Source: an uncultured Prevotella sp. (GTDB lineage: Bacteria > Bacteroidota > Bacteroidia > Bacteroidales > Bacteroidaceae). Taken from it: a stretch of 64,000 nucleotides of DNA. Shown piece by piece: positions 9,430 through 19,427 of this stretch. The position numbers and the translations under genes were made by a program. The DNA is taken from positions 85,354-149,353 of the forward strand of contig CAMKTS010000004.1 in the NCBI GenBank assembly GCA_946415755.1, in the 5' to 3' direction. Position 1 is the first letter of the stretch. Each line of letters starts with the position of its first letter. Under the pieces are notes generated by a model. It saw only the letters and a list, made by a program, of their open reading frames with translations. It was not told the DNA's origin and did no database searches.

Positions 9430-11229
9430 ATGATGAAGCATTTAAAGAAACACATCGTTGCAGGTCTCGTAGGCTGCTGTATGACAACCATACTCACCTC
9501 CTGCACCGACAGCTATATGGAGGATCTGAACACCGATGACTCCAAAGTCACGAAGCTCGACCCCAACGCGCAACTGACCGCAGCACTGCTGCAGACCTAC
9601 GGCGACTTCAGTCTGATGGATGCCTACCGTAACTATATCACAGGCTTCACCCAGCATCTGGCAGGAGGCTGGAATGTGACCGCATACGCTGGTGCCGTAC
9701 ACTTCGAGAACGACATCTCCCGCCGTATCTGGGACCGTTACTATGAGATTTCCATCAAGAACCTCGTCGATGCCATCTACAATTCTGCCGACAAACCAAA
9801 CGTGAATGCTGCCCTGCGCATCCATCGTGTATTCCTTATTGCCGTATTGTCCGACACCTACGGCGACGTGCCTTGCTCTGAGGCCGGTCTGGGCTATATC
9901 TCTGGCATCTCTACACCGAAGTACGACACGGTGGAGGAACTATATGACTGGTTCTTCACTGAGCTGGATGCCTGTGTGGAACAGTTAGGTAGCAGTACCG
10001 ACCATATCACGGGCGACGTGACCAGCATGAAAGGCGACGTGGCCAAGTGGAAGATGTATGCCAACTCCCTCCGCATGCGCTATGCCATGCGCATCAGCGA
10101 TGTGAATCCTGTCAAGGCGCAGCAGGAGTTTGAAAAGGCGATGAACAGCGGCTATATTACCACTGCTGCCGATGATGCATACGTTATCTATTCCGATTCG
10201 CCCTATACTTTCTATGACGGTTCACAGGAATACGACTTCCGTACCAATGCGTTGAGCGAGATACTTTACGGTCAGGATCCTTCATCGCCAACATTCATCA
10301 GTTCCATGCTGTTCTACCAGCTGCAGAAGACTGGCGACCCCCGTCTGTACCGCATCTGCCGCCACTACTACAACATCAAGCGCAGTCAGATTAAGCCCGA
10401 CAAGGACCAGAACATTGACCTGACCGATGACATACTGGCCTACTTTGCCAGCTCCGGCAGAAAAGAGATGCCTTGCAACCCCGGTGCAGCCTGGTACGAC
10501 AACTGGGTAGACATCATCACCGTCGACAACATTCCGACGCTTGCCAAGTGGGCAGCGCAGGATGCCAACACCTACGACAACAGCGACTATCGTGCCCGTG
10601 CCACCCGTCCGATGCTGAACATCGACTTCGAAATGCCCACCTGTCCCGGTATCCTGATTACTTCTGCAGAGGTGGAGTTCCTCCTGGCTGAAGCCAAGAC
10701 CAAGGGATGGAACGTAGGCGGTGATGCCCAGAGCCACTATGAGGCTGGTGTGCGTGCCTCGATGGAGATGCTCAACAGCCTGTATCTGACAGCTAACAAG
10801 ATTACTGCCGAGGAGATCAACACCTTCATCCAGAACAATCCCCTGGGAGCTAATGCCAAGGAGACCATCAACACGCAGGCCTGGATTCTGCACCTGATGA
10901 ATCCCTCGGAGGCGTGGGCCAACATGCGACGCTCCGACTATCCCGCCGTCCTCGACAGGACTCGCCTGGCTATCTTCCCCAGTGACGGATTCGTCTACGA
11001 TGATGAGGATCGCTCCATGCCCACCCGTCTGAAATTCCCCGAACTGGAAAGACAATACAACAGCGTGTACTACGAGGCCGCCCTTAAAAAGTACGGTAAA
11101 CTGAACCCGCAGACTGGCAATCTGGAAGATGACTGGCACCATCGGCTGTGGTGGGACACCGGCGCACTGAACGTACAGGCTACCTATTCACAGCCCTACG
11201 GCTCGAAAGACTTTGGATATCAGAATTAA
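9430..11229 (+). CDS. SusD/RagB-family surface lipoprotein
   Basis: This glycan-binding lipoprotein (599 residues) sits on the cell surface as the lid of the SusC channel. The signal MMKHLKKHIVAGLVGC and lipobox LTSC lead into DSYMEDLNTDDS, a common SusD opening. TPR-like helical blocks follow (RIHRVFLIAVLSDTYGDVPCSEA, KWKMYANSLRMRYAMRIS), and ITSAEVEFLLAEA near residue 415 is a family hallmark. It resembles the SusD-like_2 branch. The start is either 9430 or the adjacent Met at 9433. It lies 34 nt after susC and 34 nt before the third gene of the operon. Confidence 0.95.
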   Translation: MMKHLKKHIVAGLVGCCMTTILTSCTDSYMEDLNTDDSKVTKLDPNAQLTAALLQTYGDFSLMDAYRNYITGFTQHLAGGWNVTAYAGAVHFENDISRRIWDRYYEISIKNLVDAIYNSADKPNVNAALRIHRVFLIAVLSDTYGDVPCSEAGLGYISGISTPKYDTVEELYDWFFTELDACVEQLGSSTDHITGDVTSMKGDVAKWKMYANSLRMRYAMRISDVNPVKAQQEFEKAMNSGYITTAADDAYVIYSDSPYTFYDGSQEYDFRTNALSEILYGQDPSSPTFISSMLFYQLQKTGDPRLYRICRHYYNIKRSQIKPDKDQNIDLTDDILAYFASSGRKEMPCNPGAAWYDNWVDIITVDNIPTLAKWAAQDANTYDNSDYRARATRPMLNIDFEMPTCPGILITSAEVEFLLAEAKTKGWNVGGDAQSHYEAGVRASMEMLNSLYLTANKITAEEINTFIQNNPLGANAKETINTQAWILHLMNPSEAWANMRRSDYPAVLDRTRLAIFPSDGFVYDDEDRSMPTRLKFPELERQYNSVYYEAALKKYGKLNPQTGNLEDDWHHRLWWDTGALNVQATYSQPYGSKDFGYQN

Positions 11230-11263
11230 GGCAGTTTAGAATTAAGAGACAGAATTAAGTATT

Positions 11264-12280
11264 ATGAATGACAATATGAAAAAATATCAGCGTATGGGCC
11301 GTAAGGCATTGACCCTGCTTCTTGCCGGAAGCCTCGCACTTTCCGGAACAACAGCCTTGACGGCTTGTTCTTCCGACGAGGATCCCTATTTCACCGTTAC
11401 TCAGAACGATGATCCTCGCATCCTGAATACCGACTTGAGCGACAAGACGATTGACCGTCTGACCAACCTGAAGATAGAAATCAAGGTCACCCCCATGCAG
11501 TATACCACCGTGACGTGGTTGCTGAACGGTGTACAGATTGCCACAGGTCATACGCTCGACCAGAAACTGCCCGTTGGCAACCATGAGTTGAAGATTGTGG
11601 CCACGACCACTGTTGGCAAGAGTACCTACCGTATCATTCATGTCACAGTGACCCCTGCCGCCGGTGATCCAGAACTGGCCAGCGATGCCAAGTCACGGTG
11701 GCTCACCATTGGCACCACCAAGACGATTGACTGTATCAATACTACCAGTGTGACGCAGGTCTTCATTGGTGAGGTAGAGGCCGCCAACGTCTCTTTCGCC
11801 AACGACAAACTTACTTTTGATGTTCCCACAATGCCTGAGGGTGAATACCTGGTTACCATTGTGGATGCCGAGGGTACCCGCTTCGGATGTGGTCTGTTCA
11901 CGGTAAGCAACGAGGCTTATCCTGACCCAGGCATCAAGGAGACAGTGCTCTGGGAAGGTGGCAAGGAGATTAACTGGGGCGACAGCAATGTACAGATCTC
12001 AGCAGAATCTTTGGCCAATATTGCCGTGGGTACAACGATCCAGTTATACTACGAGATGGTTGACATGCCTGACGGCTACCATGCCCTGCGCATCACCACC
12101 CCGTGGTGGGGCGACAACGCCGAGGATCAGATTGTGGCCCAGTTTGACCTCACCGCCGATACCGCCAATCCTTTCGAGTTCACCTATTCAGAGGCCAACA
12201 AGTCGATTGTCGACGAGCGCGGCGGCATGCTCATCGTGGGCTATGGCTACAAACTGACCAAGGTTACTTACAAAGAATAA
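11264..12280 (+). CDS. Surface glycan-binding lipoprotein (SusE/F position, PKD/IPT-like domains)
   Basis: This is the third gene of the SusCD operon (338 residues). It opens with a lipoprotein signal (LLLAGSLALSG, lipobox LTAC). Residues about 45-130 look like a PKD or Ig-like domain (TVTWLLNGVQIATG), about 135-220 like an IPT/TIG-like domain (MPEGEYLVTIVDAEGT), and the C-terminal 110 residues look like a carbohydrate-binding jelly roll rich in Trp. By position and architecture it should hold polysaccharide at the surface and pass it to SusD. The start may instead be the Met at 11276. Its last 17 bp overlap the 3' end of the convergent gene. Confidence 0.75.
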   Translation: MNDNMKKYQRMGRKALTLLLAGSLALSGTTALTACSSDEDPYFTVTQNDDPRILNTDLSDKTIDRLTNLKIEIKVTPMQYTTVTWLLNGVQIATGHTLDQKLPVGNHELKIVATTTVGKSTYRIIHVTVTPAAGDPELASDAKSRWLTIGTTKTIDCINTTSVTQVFIGEVEAANVSFANDKLTFDVPTMPEGEYLVTIVDAEGTRFGCGLFTVSNEAYPDPGIKETVLWEGGKEINWGDSNVQISAESLANIAVGTTIQLYYEMVDMPDGYHALRITTPWWGDNAEDQIVAQFDLTADTANPFEFTYSEANKSIVDERGGMLIVGYGYKLTKVTYKE

Positions 12281-15275
12281 CCACGCCGTGCTGCTTCTTT
12301 CCGTCCATCATGATTTTCAGCGGACGGTCGAAGCGCACATGGCGGACAAACTGGGTTTCCTCGATGGCAGGCATGCTGTCGAGGATTTCCTTTTGCAGCA
12401 CGCCGTCGCCGGTATAGGTGTTGATGGTGAAGTAGCCCACGCCGAAGGATGTCAGGTTCTGGAAGAAGTGCGTGCCCTGCGAGGGGTCTACGTGATAGTT
12501 CTTCAACCCGGCCTCTACGATGACGCGGGCTGCCGAGATGTGGGGCCACTTGACGGGGATGCCCAGCCAGGGGTCGCTCGAACCCCACCGGCCAGGGCCG
12601 ATGAGGATGTAGGAGACCCCCTCTGTCCCCCCGAGGGGGGAAACGAAGTCGCCATTGAGGAAACGGCGGTTGATTTGTTCTATCTCGCTGGCTATCTGCG
12701 GATTGTTGGCAGCCGTGAAACTGTCGTCGGTCTTGACGTACACCACGTCAGTGACATCCTCTGAGATGCCGTGGCCTAACGAATTGTGCGAGCGCAGCAG
12801 GCACTGCTCGTCGGGGATGGCCGCCAGGTCTTCGTCGAGCACCAGCTTCGAATCGACGATGGGGCGTATCTGGAGGAGGTAGAAGGCCCCCTCCTCCAGA
12901 TTACATGCAAACTCTATCTCCACGGGCCGCCGCATCTCGTCGGAGCCGTACTTCTGTGCGAGCTGTAGGATCTGGGGCAGGGGGAAGATGCCGTGCTGCA
13001 GCACTCCGCTGAAGGAGATGACCTTGCGCCCGCCCTCATAGATGCCGTCGCGGATGACCTGGTCTACGGGGTCGTAGGTGGATGCGATGCCCCGCAGTGC
13101 GCCGTCTTTGTCGGCCTCTTTGACCCTCAGGTTGAGGATGTTGAATCCATCGTCTACCTTGAAGTCATCGCCCACGTGGCTCATGTCCAGGGCGTAGAAG
13201 CGTGTCTGTGTATCCCTCAGTGCCGTCTCCATCTCGCTGGTTTGCAGCACCTGATGCGGATGGTATGGCGATACGCGCAGGGTCTGCCCTCCGTCTACGA
13301 TATATTTTCCGAGTCCGAGAGCCAGCGATACTATCCCCTCCTCTGCCAGTTCGTCGCCGATGGGATAGTAGTTGAGCGAGCGCAGCACGCCTGAGAAGGT
13401 GGGATAGAAGCGCTCTCCGTGCTGCTGTCCTACGACTTCCTGCAGGATGACGGCCATCTTCTCCTGATCGATGACGTTGGATGTTGCCGTCATATATGCC
13501 TTCGAGTCACGGTAGTACACCGATGCGTAGACACCCTTGATGGCGCAGGCCAGCATGCGCAGCATCTCGTACTTGTCGTCGAGGTAGGGTATCATATAGG
13601 TGCTGTAGATGCCTGCGAAGGGCTGGTAGTGCGAGTCTTCCAGGAGCGAGGAGCTGCGCACTGCTATGGGCGACTTCACGGCCTCGAAGAAGGTGAAGAA
13701 GTCGGCAATCAGCGTGTCGGGCAGCTGTGCCTTGAGGAAGTGCTGCAGTATCTCTTCGTCGGTGGCATCGCTGAGTGCGATTCCCCAGAGGTTGTTCTTG
13801 TCCATGAACTCGTCGAAGAAGTCGGTGCATAGCACGACGGTCTTGGGGATGCTCACCTCTGCGCCGGGGTATTGGTTCAGTTCGGGGTGCCGCTTGATGA
13901 TGTTGTCGAGGAATGCCAGTCCGCGGCCCTTTCCTCCCAGCGACCCCTCTCCGATGCGGGCAAAGTGGGCATAGCGGTCGAACTTCAGCCGGTCGAACAC
14001 CGCCACGATGCCTATGTTCTTCATTCTTCTGTACTGCACGATGGCATCGAAGATGATCTGGCGGTGTGCATCCACGTCCTGCAGTTTGTGCCACGTCACG
14101 GTCTTCAGGAATTGCGACACGGGGAAGATGGCCCTTGCGCAGAGCCATCGGCTCATGTGGTTGCGGCGTATGTGGCGCAGCAGCGAGTCGTGGGGTATCT
14201 GGAAGATGCTGTCCTGCAGCTCCTTCAGCGTCGACACGCGTGCCACCTCCTCCTTGGTCAGCGGGTCGCGGAAGATGAAGTCGCCGAATCCCATGTGCTC
14301 CTCGATGAGCTGCCGCAGGTCGACGTTCATCTTCTTCGAGTTCTTGTCTACGAAGTGGAAGTGCTCTGCCTCTGCTTTCTCCTTGTTGTGTATCTCCGAG
14401 CTTTGCAGGATGAGGGGCACGTATTCGTCGTGCTGCCGGATGTTGCGCAACAGTTTCAGTCCAGCCTCGGCATCGCCCTCCTCCACATGGCTCAGCCGTC
14501 CGGGCACCGTTTTCATCGGAAACCGTGTATCGCTGATGACTCCCAGCACGTTGTCGTGGTATCTCTCATACCAGCTCATGGCCTCTTCGTAGTTGGTGGC
14601 CAGCACCACCTTCGGTCTTCCTCTCTTCCGCTGTGCGGCGGCATGGGGGTTGAGTGCTTCTGTCGAGAAGTTCTTCGACTGTGCCAGGATATAGTTGTAC
14701 AGGTTGGGGAGCACCGAGCTGTAGAACCGGATGTTGTCTTCCACGAGCAGTATCAGCTGCACGCCGGCCTCCCTGATGTCGTGCTCGATGTTCATCCTGT
14801 CCTCTATCAGCTTGATGATGCTCAGTATGAGGTTGGTATTGCCGAGCCAGCAGAACACGTAGTCGAATATCGACATGTCCTCGTTTTCTATTCGCTTGGT
14901 GATGCCGTGCGAGAAGGGGGTCAGTACCACGCAGGGAATCTGCGGTGCTGCCGCCTTCACGTCGCGGGCCACGGCAAAGGCATCGTTGTCGGCATTGCCG
15001 GGCATGCAGATTACCAGGTCGATGTCGGTAGTCTGCAGCACCTCGTTGGCCTCCTCTGTGGTCGACACCTGTGTGAACGTGGGCGGGTAGCGCATGCCCA
15101 GTTCCATATACTCGTCGAATATCTTCTCGTCCACCCTTCCGTCATCCTCCAGCATGAAGGCATCGTAGGGGTTGGCCACTATCAGTATGTTGAAGATGCG
15201 CCGTGTCATCAGGTTGACGAACGACACGTCTTTCAGGAAGAAGTTGTTGAACTCCTGTGGTATGTTTGCATTCAT
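12264..15275 (-). CDS. PEP/pyruvate-binding domain protein with receiver-like N-terminus
   Basis: This protein (1003 residues from the chosen start) carries two receiver-like segments in its N-terminal half (FNILIVANPYDAFMLEDD and ILLVEDNIRFYSSVLPNLYN) and a pyruvate phosphate dikinase-type ATP/PEP-binding domain in the second half (GEGSLGGKGRGLAFL, AVRSSSLLEDSHYQPFAG, EGAFYLLQIRP). The phosphohistidine swivel and PEP-converting domains of PpdK or PEP synthase are not apparent, so it is probably not a classical PEP synthase. Related proteins occur across Bacteroidales with unknown function. I start at MNANIPQEFN because the longer frame begins upstream of the TACCTTTG box at 15325-15318. It converges on the glycan-binding gene with a 17-bp overlap. 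Confidence 0.8.
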   Translation of the reverse strand: MNANIPQEFNNFFLKDVSFVNLMTRRIFNILIVANPYDAFMLEDDGRVDEKIFDEYMELGMRYPPTFTQVSTTEEANEVLQTTDIDLVICMPGNADNDAFAVARDVKAAAPQIPCVVLTPFSHGITKRIENEDMSIFDYVFCWLGNTNLILSIIKLIEDRMNIEHDIREAGVQLILLVEDNIRFYSSVLPNLYNYILAQSKNFSTEALNPHAAAQRKRGRPKVVLATNYEEAMSWYERYHDNVLGVISDTRFPMKTVPGRLSHVEEGDAEAGLKLLRNIRQHDEYVPLILQSSEIHNKEKAEAEHFHFVDKNSKKMNVDLRQLIEEHMGFGDFIFRDPLTKEEVARVSTLKELQDSIFQIPHDSLLRHIRRNHMSRWLCARAIFPVSQFLKTVTWHKLQDVDAHRQIIFDAIVQYRRMKNIGIVAVFDRLKFDRYAHFARIGEGSLGGKGRGLAFLDNIIKRHPELNQYPGAEVSIPKTVVLCTDFFDEFMDKNNLWGIALSDATDEEILQHFLKAQLPDTLIADFFTFFEAVKSPIAVRSSSLLEDSHYQPFAGIYSTYMIPYLDDKYEMLRMLACAIKGVYASVYYRDSKAYMTATSNVIDQEKMAVILQEVVGQQHGERFYPTFSGVLRSLNYYPIGDELAEEGIVSLALGLGKYIVDGGQTLRVSPYHPHQVLQTSEMETALRDTQTRFYALDMSHVGDDFKVDDGFNILNLRVKEADKDGALRGIASTYDPVDQVIRDGIYEGGRKVISFSGVLQHGIFPLPQILQLAQKYGSDEMRRPVEIEFACNLEEGAFYLLQIRPIVDSKLVLDEDLAAIPDEQCLLRSHNSLGHGISEDVTDVVYVKTDDSFTAANNPQIASEIEQINRRFLNGDFVSPLGGTEGVSYILIGPGRWGSSDPWLGIPVKWPHISAARVIVEAGLKNYHVDPSQGTHFFQNLTSFGVGYFTINTYTGDGVLQKEILDSMPAIEETQFVRHVRFDRPLKIMMDGKKQHGVVILCK

Positions 15276-15317
15276 GTCTTTTTCTCTTAGCCCTGTTGTT
15301 TTGCCATATCGACTTTG

Positions 15318-15325
15318 CAAAGGTA
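15318..15325 (-). promoter_or_regulatory. -7 box for the PEP-binding protein gene
   Basis: TACCTTTG on the minus strand lies 42 nt before the start codon at 15275 and fixes the start of that gene. Confidence 0.7.
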
Positions 15326-15421
15326 CGAAGAAAAATAAAAATGGAAAATGAAAAACAGAAAAAAAATGCCGCCGCCAGCACGATTTTCTCATTTCTCATT
15401 TTCCATTTTTAATTTTCTTTG

Positions 15422-15429
15422 TACCTTTG
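15422..15429 (+). promoter_or_regulatory. -7 box for the DASS transporter gene
   Basis: TACCTTTG lies 45 nt before the ATG at 15475. It is divergent from the minus-strand box at 15325-15318. Confidence 0.7.
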
Positions 15430-15474
15430 CATCCCGAATGACGGATGTATAACCATTAAAATACATTATACAAG

Positions 15475-16980
15475 ATGTTTCATATTTACCGGGGGTATGA
15501 ACTGGTAGAGTCATACCACAACATGAGAATGGGTCGCCGCTTCCATCCAAGCGGCAGGTTTAAGAAGTCGGTGCAGGCTTTCTTCGTGCTCTTGGTCACG
15601 CTGCTGCTGTGGAATCTGCCCACCGAGTGGTACGGCATCAGCGGCCTCACCGTTGTCCAGCAGCGCATCATCGCCATCTTTGCCTTTGCCACGCTGATGT
15701 GGGTGCTCGAGGTGGTGTCGTCGTGGGCCACGTCGGTGGCCATCATCGGCATGCTGCTCCTGTTCTGCTCCGATTCGGGCATCAAGTGGATGTGCGATGC
15801 CGACCAAGTCGGCACGCTGCTCTCCTACAAGTCGGTCATGGCCACCTTTGCCGACCCCGTCATCATGCTCTTCATCGGTGGTTTCATACTGGCCATCGCC
15901 GCCACCAAGACGGGACTCGACGCACAACTTGCCAAGGTGCTGCTCAAGCCCTTCGGCACCCGTAGCGAGAACGTGCTGCTGGGCTTCATCCTCATCACGG
16001 GCCTCTTCTCCATGTTCGTCAGCAATACCGCCACGGCAGCCATGATGCTCACCTTCCTCACCCCCGTGTTCCGACAGCTGCCCCCTGAGGGCAAGGGGCG
16101 CATCGCCATGGCTCTGTCGATACCCCTCGCCGCCAACCTGGGCGGCATGGGCACCCCCATCGGCACACCGCCCAACACCATTGCGCTAAAGTACCTGAAC
16201 GACCCCGACGGACTGAACATGCAGCTGGGCTTCGGCGAGTGGATGCTGTTTATGACACCACTGGTCATCCTCCTGCTCCTCGTGGGCTGGTGGCTGCTGA
16301 AGACGCTGTTCCCCTTCTCGCAGAAGACCGTAGTTCTCGAGATCGAGGGCGAGATGAAGCGCGATGCCCATACCTACATCGTCATCGCCACCTTCTTCCT
16401 CACCGTAGCCCTGTGGCTCCTCGACAGCGTTACAGGCATCAACTCCTACACCGTGGCCCTCGTGCCCTTCGTCATCTTCGCCCTCACGGGAGTCATCACC
16501 AAGCGCGACCTGGAACAAATCAACTGGAGCGTCATCTGGATGGTGGCCGGAGGCTTCGCCCTGGGCTATGGTCTCAACGCCTCCGGACTGGCCGCCAATG
16601 CCGTAGCAAGCATCCCCTTCGCCCACTTCTCCCCGCTGCTCATCCTGCTGCTGGGCGGCATCATCTGCTACCTGCTCTCCAACTTCATCAGTAACTCTGC
16701 CACGGCAGCCCTCCTCATGCCCATCCTCGCCGTGGTATGCTCGGCCATGGGCAGCAAGCTCGATGCCATCGGCGGCACGCCCACCGTGCTCATCGGAGTC
16801 GCCGTAGCTGCCAGCTCGGCCATGGTACTGCCCATCAGCACACCGCCCAATGCGCTGGCCTATGCCACCAACCTCGTCCAGCAGCGCGACATGTCGAAGA
16901 TGGGACTCATCATGGGACTGCTCGCCATGCTGCTCGGCTATGCCATGCTCTACCTGCTGGGCACCCTCCACCTGCTATGA
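15475..16980 (+). CDS. DASS-family (SLC13) anion:sodium symporter
   Basis: This inner-membrane transporter (501 residues) belongs to the divalent anion:sodium symporter family, which moves dicarboxylates such as succinate, or sulfate or phosphate, with sodium. The two family signatures are visible in inverted-repeat halves: SNTATAAMMLTFLTP near residue 181 and SNSATAALLMPIL near residue 405. Each is followed by a PPN motif (PPNTIALKY, PPNALAYAT) that contributes to the sodium and substrate sites. The gene overlaps the next one by an ATGA junction (16977-16980), which implies translational coupling. The substrate is not determined; C4-dicarboxylate is most likely in a succinate-producing Prevotella. 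Confidence 0.92.
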   Translation: MFHIYRGYELVESYHNMRMGRRFHPSGRFKKSVQAFFVLLVTLLLWNLPTEWYGISGLTVVQQRIIAIFAFATLMWVLEVVSSWATSVAIIGMLLLFCSDSGIKWMCDADQVGTLLSYKSVMATFADPVIMLFIGGFILAIAATKTGLDAQLAKVLLKPFGTRSENVLLGFILITGLFSMFVSNTATAAMMLTFLTPVFRQLPPEGKGRIAMALSIPLAANLGGMGTPIGTPPNTIALKYLNDPDGLNMQLGFGEWMLFMTPLVILLLLVGWWLLKTLFPFSQKTVVLEIEGEMKRDAHTYIVIATFFLTVALWLLDSVTGINSYTVALVPFVIFALTGVITKRDLEQINWSVIWMVAGGFALGYGLNASGLAANAVASIPFAHFSPLLILLLGGIICYLLSNFISNSATAALLMPILAVVCSAMGSKLDAIGGTPTVLIGVAVAASSAMVLPISTPPNALAYATNLVQQRDMSKMGLIMGLLAMLLGYAMLYLLGTLHLL

Positions 16981-17963
16981 CCGCCCGTATCGCCACCCTG
17001 CTCGCCATGCTGCTCATGCTGACAAGCACGATGCATGCCCAGACTGCCGACCCGCGCAGCCTGCCCTTTATGGGCATACCCTTAGAGGGCAGCATCGACA
17101 GCATCGACAGCCGTCTGCGGGTTGCCGGATTCACACAGTGGGGCGGCTCCGAAGATGGCGAGGACTACTACTACCGTGGCAATTACTACGGCATACGTGC
17201 CAAGTTGCTGGTAACCATAGCTCCCGCCTCACGCCTCGTACAGTCGGCCTCCGTCACCGTTGGTCCCTACAGCACGAAGGGCATGCTCACCCGCAACTAT
17301 CAGTATTTCCTGCATAAGCTACAACAGGCTCACGGCACCTTCAGCAACCGCGACGGCAGCCACTACCTCTTGAGCCGGTGGGGTAGCATCAAACTCTCGC
17401 AGACACCCCACGACAACGGCTCTACCGACATTCGTGTGTTCTACTATCCCTCACAGGCCTTCTACAAAGATGCCGCCGTCATTGGGCTTCGCGGCCGCGT
17501 GCAGGAGGTAGTAACCGAGAATGCCGTTGCCGAAGACCAGTTCATGCACTTCAGCGAGGACGGACAGCTGGAGAACCCCGACCTCACAGACCGCCACTAC
17601 GACGGCTTCGGCTACCTGACCCAGGCCAAGATGACCGAGAAGACGGGGCAGAGCACGGTGGAATATACCTACAGCAGCAGCTATCACCTGCTGCGCCGCA
17701 CGCTGACCAACCAGGAGGCAGGCATCACCTACGTCAACGAATACGTTTACAACCAAGATGATGAGGTGCAGTCGGAAACACAGAAGGTGTACGACAAGAA
17801 CAGCGAGTGCATCATGAGCATCAGCCTGCACAACAACTATCTGACGCGCGACGACTACGGCAACTGGACCAGCAACTCTCTACAGCTCACCTACTGGGAG
17901 AAGGGCAGCCAGAGCCAACACTCCACCGTGCTGCAGAAGCGTACCCTCACCTACTGGGAATAA
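16977..17963 (+). CDS. Secreted hypothetical protein coupled to the DASS gene
   Basis: I do not recognise the family. The 328-residue protein starts in the ATGA overlap with the transporter stop codon. The longer frame starting at 16737 is only a shadow inside the transporter gene. It opens with a signal peptide (MTARIATLLAMLLMLTSTMHA). The middle (PFMGIPLEGSIDSIDSRL, YYYRGNYYGIRAKLLV) suggests a beta-rich periplasmic fold, and the C-terminal 120 residues contain RHS/YD-like YTYSSSYH and YVNEYVYNQDDEV strands. The ATGA coupling suggests it is made in proportion to the symporter, but no role can be assigned. It ends 6 nt before a convergent gene. Confidence 0.8.
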   Translation: MTARIATLLAMLLMLTSTMHAQTADPRSLPFMGIPLEGSIDSIDSRLRVAGFTQWGGSEDGEDYYYRGNYYGIRAKLLVTIAPASRLVQSASVTVGPYSTKGMLTRNYQYFLHKLQQAHGTFSNRDGSHYLLSRWGSIKLSQTPHDNGSTDIRVFYYPSQAFYKDAAVIGLRGRVQEVVTENAVAEDQFMHFSEDGQLENPDLTDRHYDGFGYLTQAKMTEKTGQSTVEYTYSSSYHLLRRTLTNQEAGITYVNEYVYNQDDEVQSETQKVYDKNSECIMSISLHNNYLTRDDYGNWTSNSLQLTYWEKGSQSQHSTVLQKRTLTYWE

Positions 17964-17969
17964 GCCCCC

Positions 17970-19283
17970 TTACTTCTTCTTAAACGTCAGTGTGCCGACG
18001 GGACGGAGATAGTCTGCTGCCTTGTAAGACAAATTCACACTATTATAATCAAAACCGAATAGCGTGCCACCATCTTTACCCAAATAGGTATGAGTGGTTT
18101 CTATTCTCATACCACCCTGGTTCTCCACGTCAGTATTGAAGACGTTCATTGACAAATTACTAAGTTCAGCCTTTGATGGCAAATGCCATCCTGTTATGCC
18201 CTCAATGTCAAAATCAGACAAGTGTGACGTAGCGGCAGCTTCCATATCTGTGGCAGACATATCAGAATTGAAAATATCAGTAAGGGCATCCTTGTGCAGC
18301 AGTGTCACCACGACATTGTCACCATCCTCTACGGCACTCAACACGAAACACTTCTTATACCACGTATTGGCAGCGGGAGCCTCATCGTCTTGTTCGCCGC
18401 CACCATTTGTAGTCTTGTTTTCGTTGTTGAAGGTAAACTCGACATTGGTAGCCGCCCCCCACTGAGTGCCGTTCACCGTTCCGGCAATCAGCAGCTCCTG
18501 GTTCTCCGTATAAGTACCCGTGATATTTATCTCGTGGTTGGCCTCAAACGACTGCGAAGAAGCATATTCGTAGGATGTCGTCTCATTGCCAGTCGTCATA
18601 CCGATGGTCAGCTTGGCTTTTCCAACGGCAGGCAGGGCATACAGCTCCTCACTGTTCTGCCAGGTGGTACCGTCGGCCTGCTTGGCAAGGGCCACCACCA
18701 ACGACTCCGTTTCCGCAGAATAGCTGCCGTTAAGCAACAGGCTCTTGTAAACCGGAGAGATGGTCACCGTGACAGCATCTACCGTGGTGGGAATCTCCTT
18801 GATAGTGATATTCTTGACCAGCATGACTTTTCTTGACAGATTCAGCGTCAGACTGTTGTTGCCGTCCTTTGATACCGTGACGGTACTGCTGGCAGCCATC
18901 AGGTCACCCTGCTTGGCATTCTCCTTCAGCGTGATGGCATCGTCGGCCTTGGCATTCGCTGTGGTGGGCAGATTATAGTTCCATGCCGTAGCACCGGCGA
19001 TGGCATATACCTGATATGTAGCGGCCTGCAACGACAGCGAGAGTGCCTCGTCGGCAGAGTTCAGCGTCTCTTTCTTGATGCACTTGGCCTCACTGTTCAT
19101 CACATATACGTGGACTGGATAGCTCACCTGGATGTTGTTGTCGGGTGTACGGGTAATAACGGTCAGTTCTGCTTCGTCTACGAGAGGTAGCTCTTCGTTT
19201 GTTGACAGTTCTTTCTCACATGCAGTCAGCGTAAATGCCAGCAAGCCACCCAGCAGGCACTCTTTCAGGATTGTTTTTTTCAT
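17970..19283 (-). CDS. Fimbrillin-like lipoprotein with FISUMP-like C-terminus
   Basis: This is a surface lipoprotein (437 residues; signal MKKTILKECLLGGLLAFTL, lipobox LTAC). Residues about 40-250 resemble the FimB/Mfa2-like fimbrillin families: YPVHVYVMNSEAKCIKKETL, a YQVYAIAGATAWNYNLP strand, and AVTVTISPVYKSLLLNG. The C-terminal 130 residues contain GWHLPSKAELSNL and DYLRPVGTL, which resemble the FISUMP domain. Start: the Met at 19283, 27 nt after the TACTTTTG box (19317-19310). It is a single gene on its own promoter with no fimbrial partners nearby. It could be a minor fimbrial or adhesin component; the assignment is tentative. Confidence 0.65.
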   Translation of the reverse strand: MKKTILKECLLGGLLAFTLTACEKELSTNEELPLVDEAELTVITRTPDNNIQVSYPVHVYVMNSEAKCIKKETLNSADEALSLSLQAATYQVYAIAGATAWNYNLPTTANAKADDAITLKENAKQGDLMAASSTVTVSKDGNNSLTLNLSRKVMLVKNITIKEIPTTVDAVTVTISPVYKSLLLNGSYSAETESLVVALAKQADGTTWQNSEELYALPAVGKAKLTIGMTTGNETTSYEYASSQSFEANHEINITGTYTENQELLIAGTVNGTQWGAATNVEFTFNNENKTTNGGGEQDDEAPAANTWYKKCFVLSAVEDGDNVVVTLLHKDALTDIFNSDMSATDMEAAATSHLSDFDIEGITGWHLPSKAELSNLSMNVFNTDVENQGGMRIETTHTYLGKDGGTLFGFDYNSVNLSYKAADYLRPVGTLTFKKK

Positions 19284-19309
19284 TGTAATTTGTAGATAAA
19301 TTTTGCTTA

Positions 19310-19317
19310 CAAAAGTA
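19310..19317 (-). promoter_or_regulatory. -7 box for the fimbrillin-like gene
   Basis: TACTTTTG on the minus strand matches TAnnTTTG, 26 nt before the start codon. Confidence 0.65.
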
Positions 19318-19427
19318 GCACAAATAATTGACATCGTCACAGAAGCAATCCGTTTTTTAACAAATATTACACATTAGCCCCATTGTAGTCCCTATCCGAT
19401 AGCCTTTTATCTTCTTGTATTTCTATA

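Noticed and set aside
13872..15290. A 472-codon plus-strand frame opposite the PEP-binding protein
   Set aside because: It is antisense to a gene with clear domains, its composition is typical of a shadow frame, and it has no promoter.
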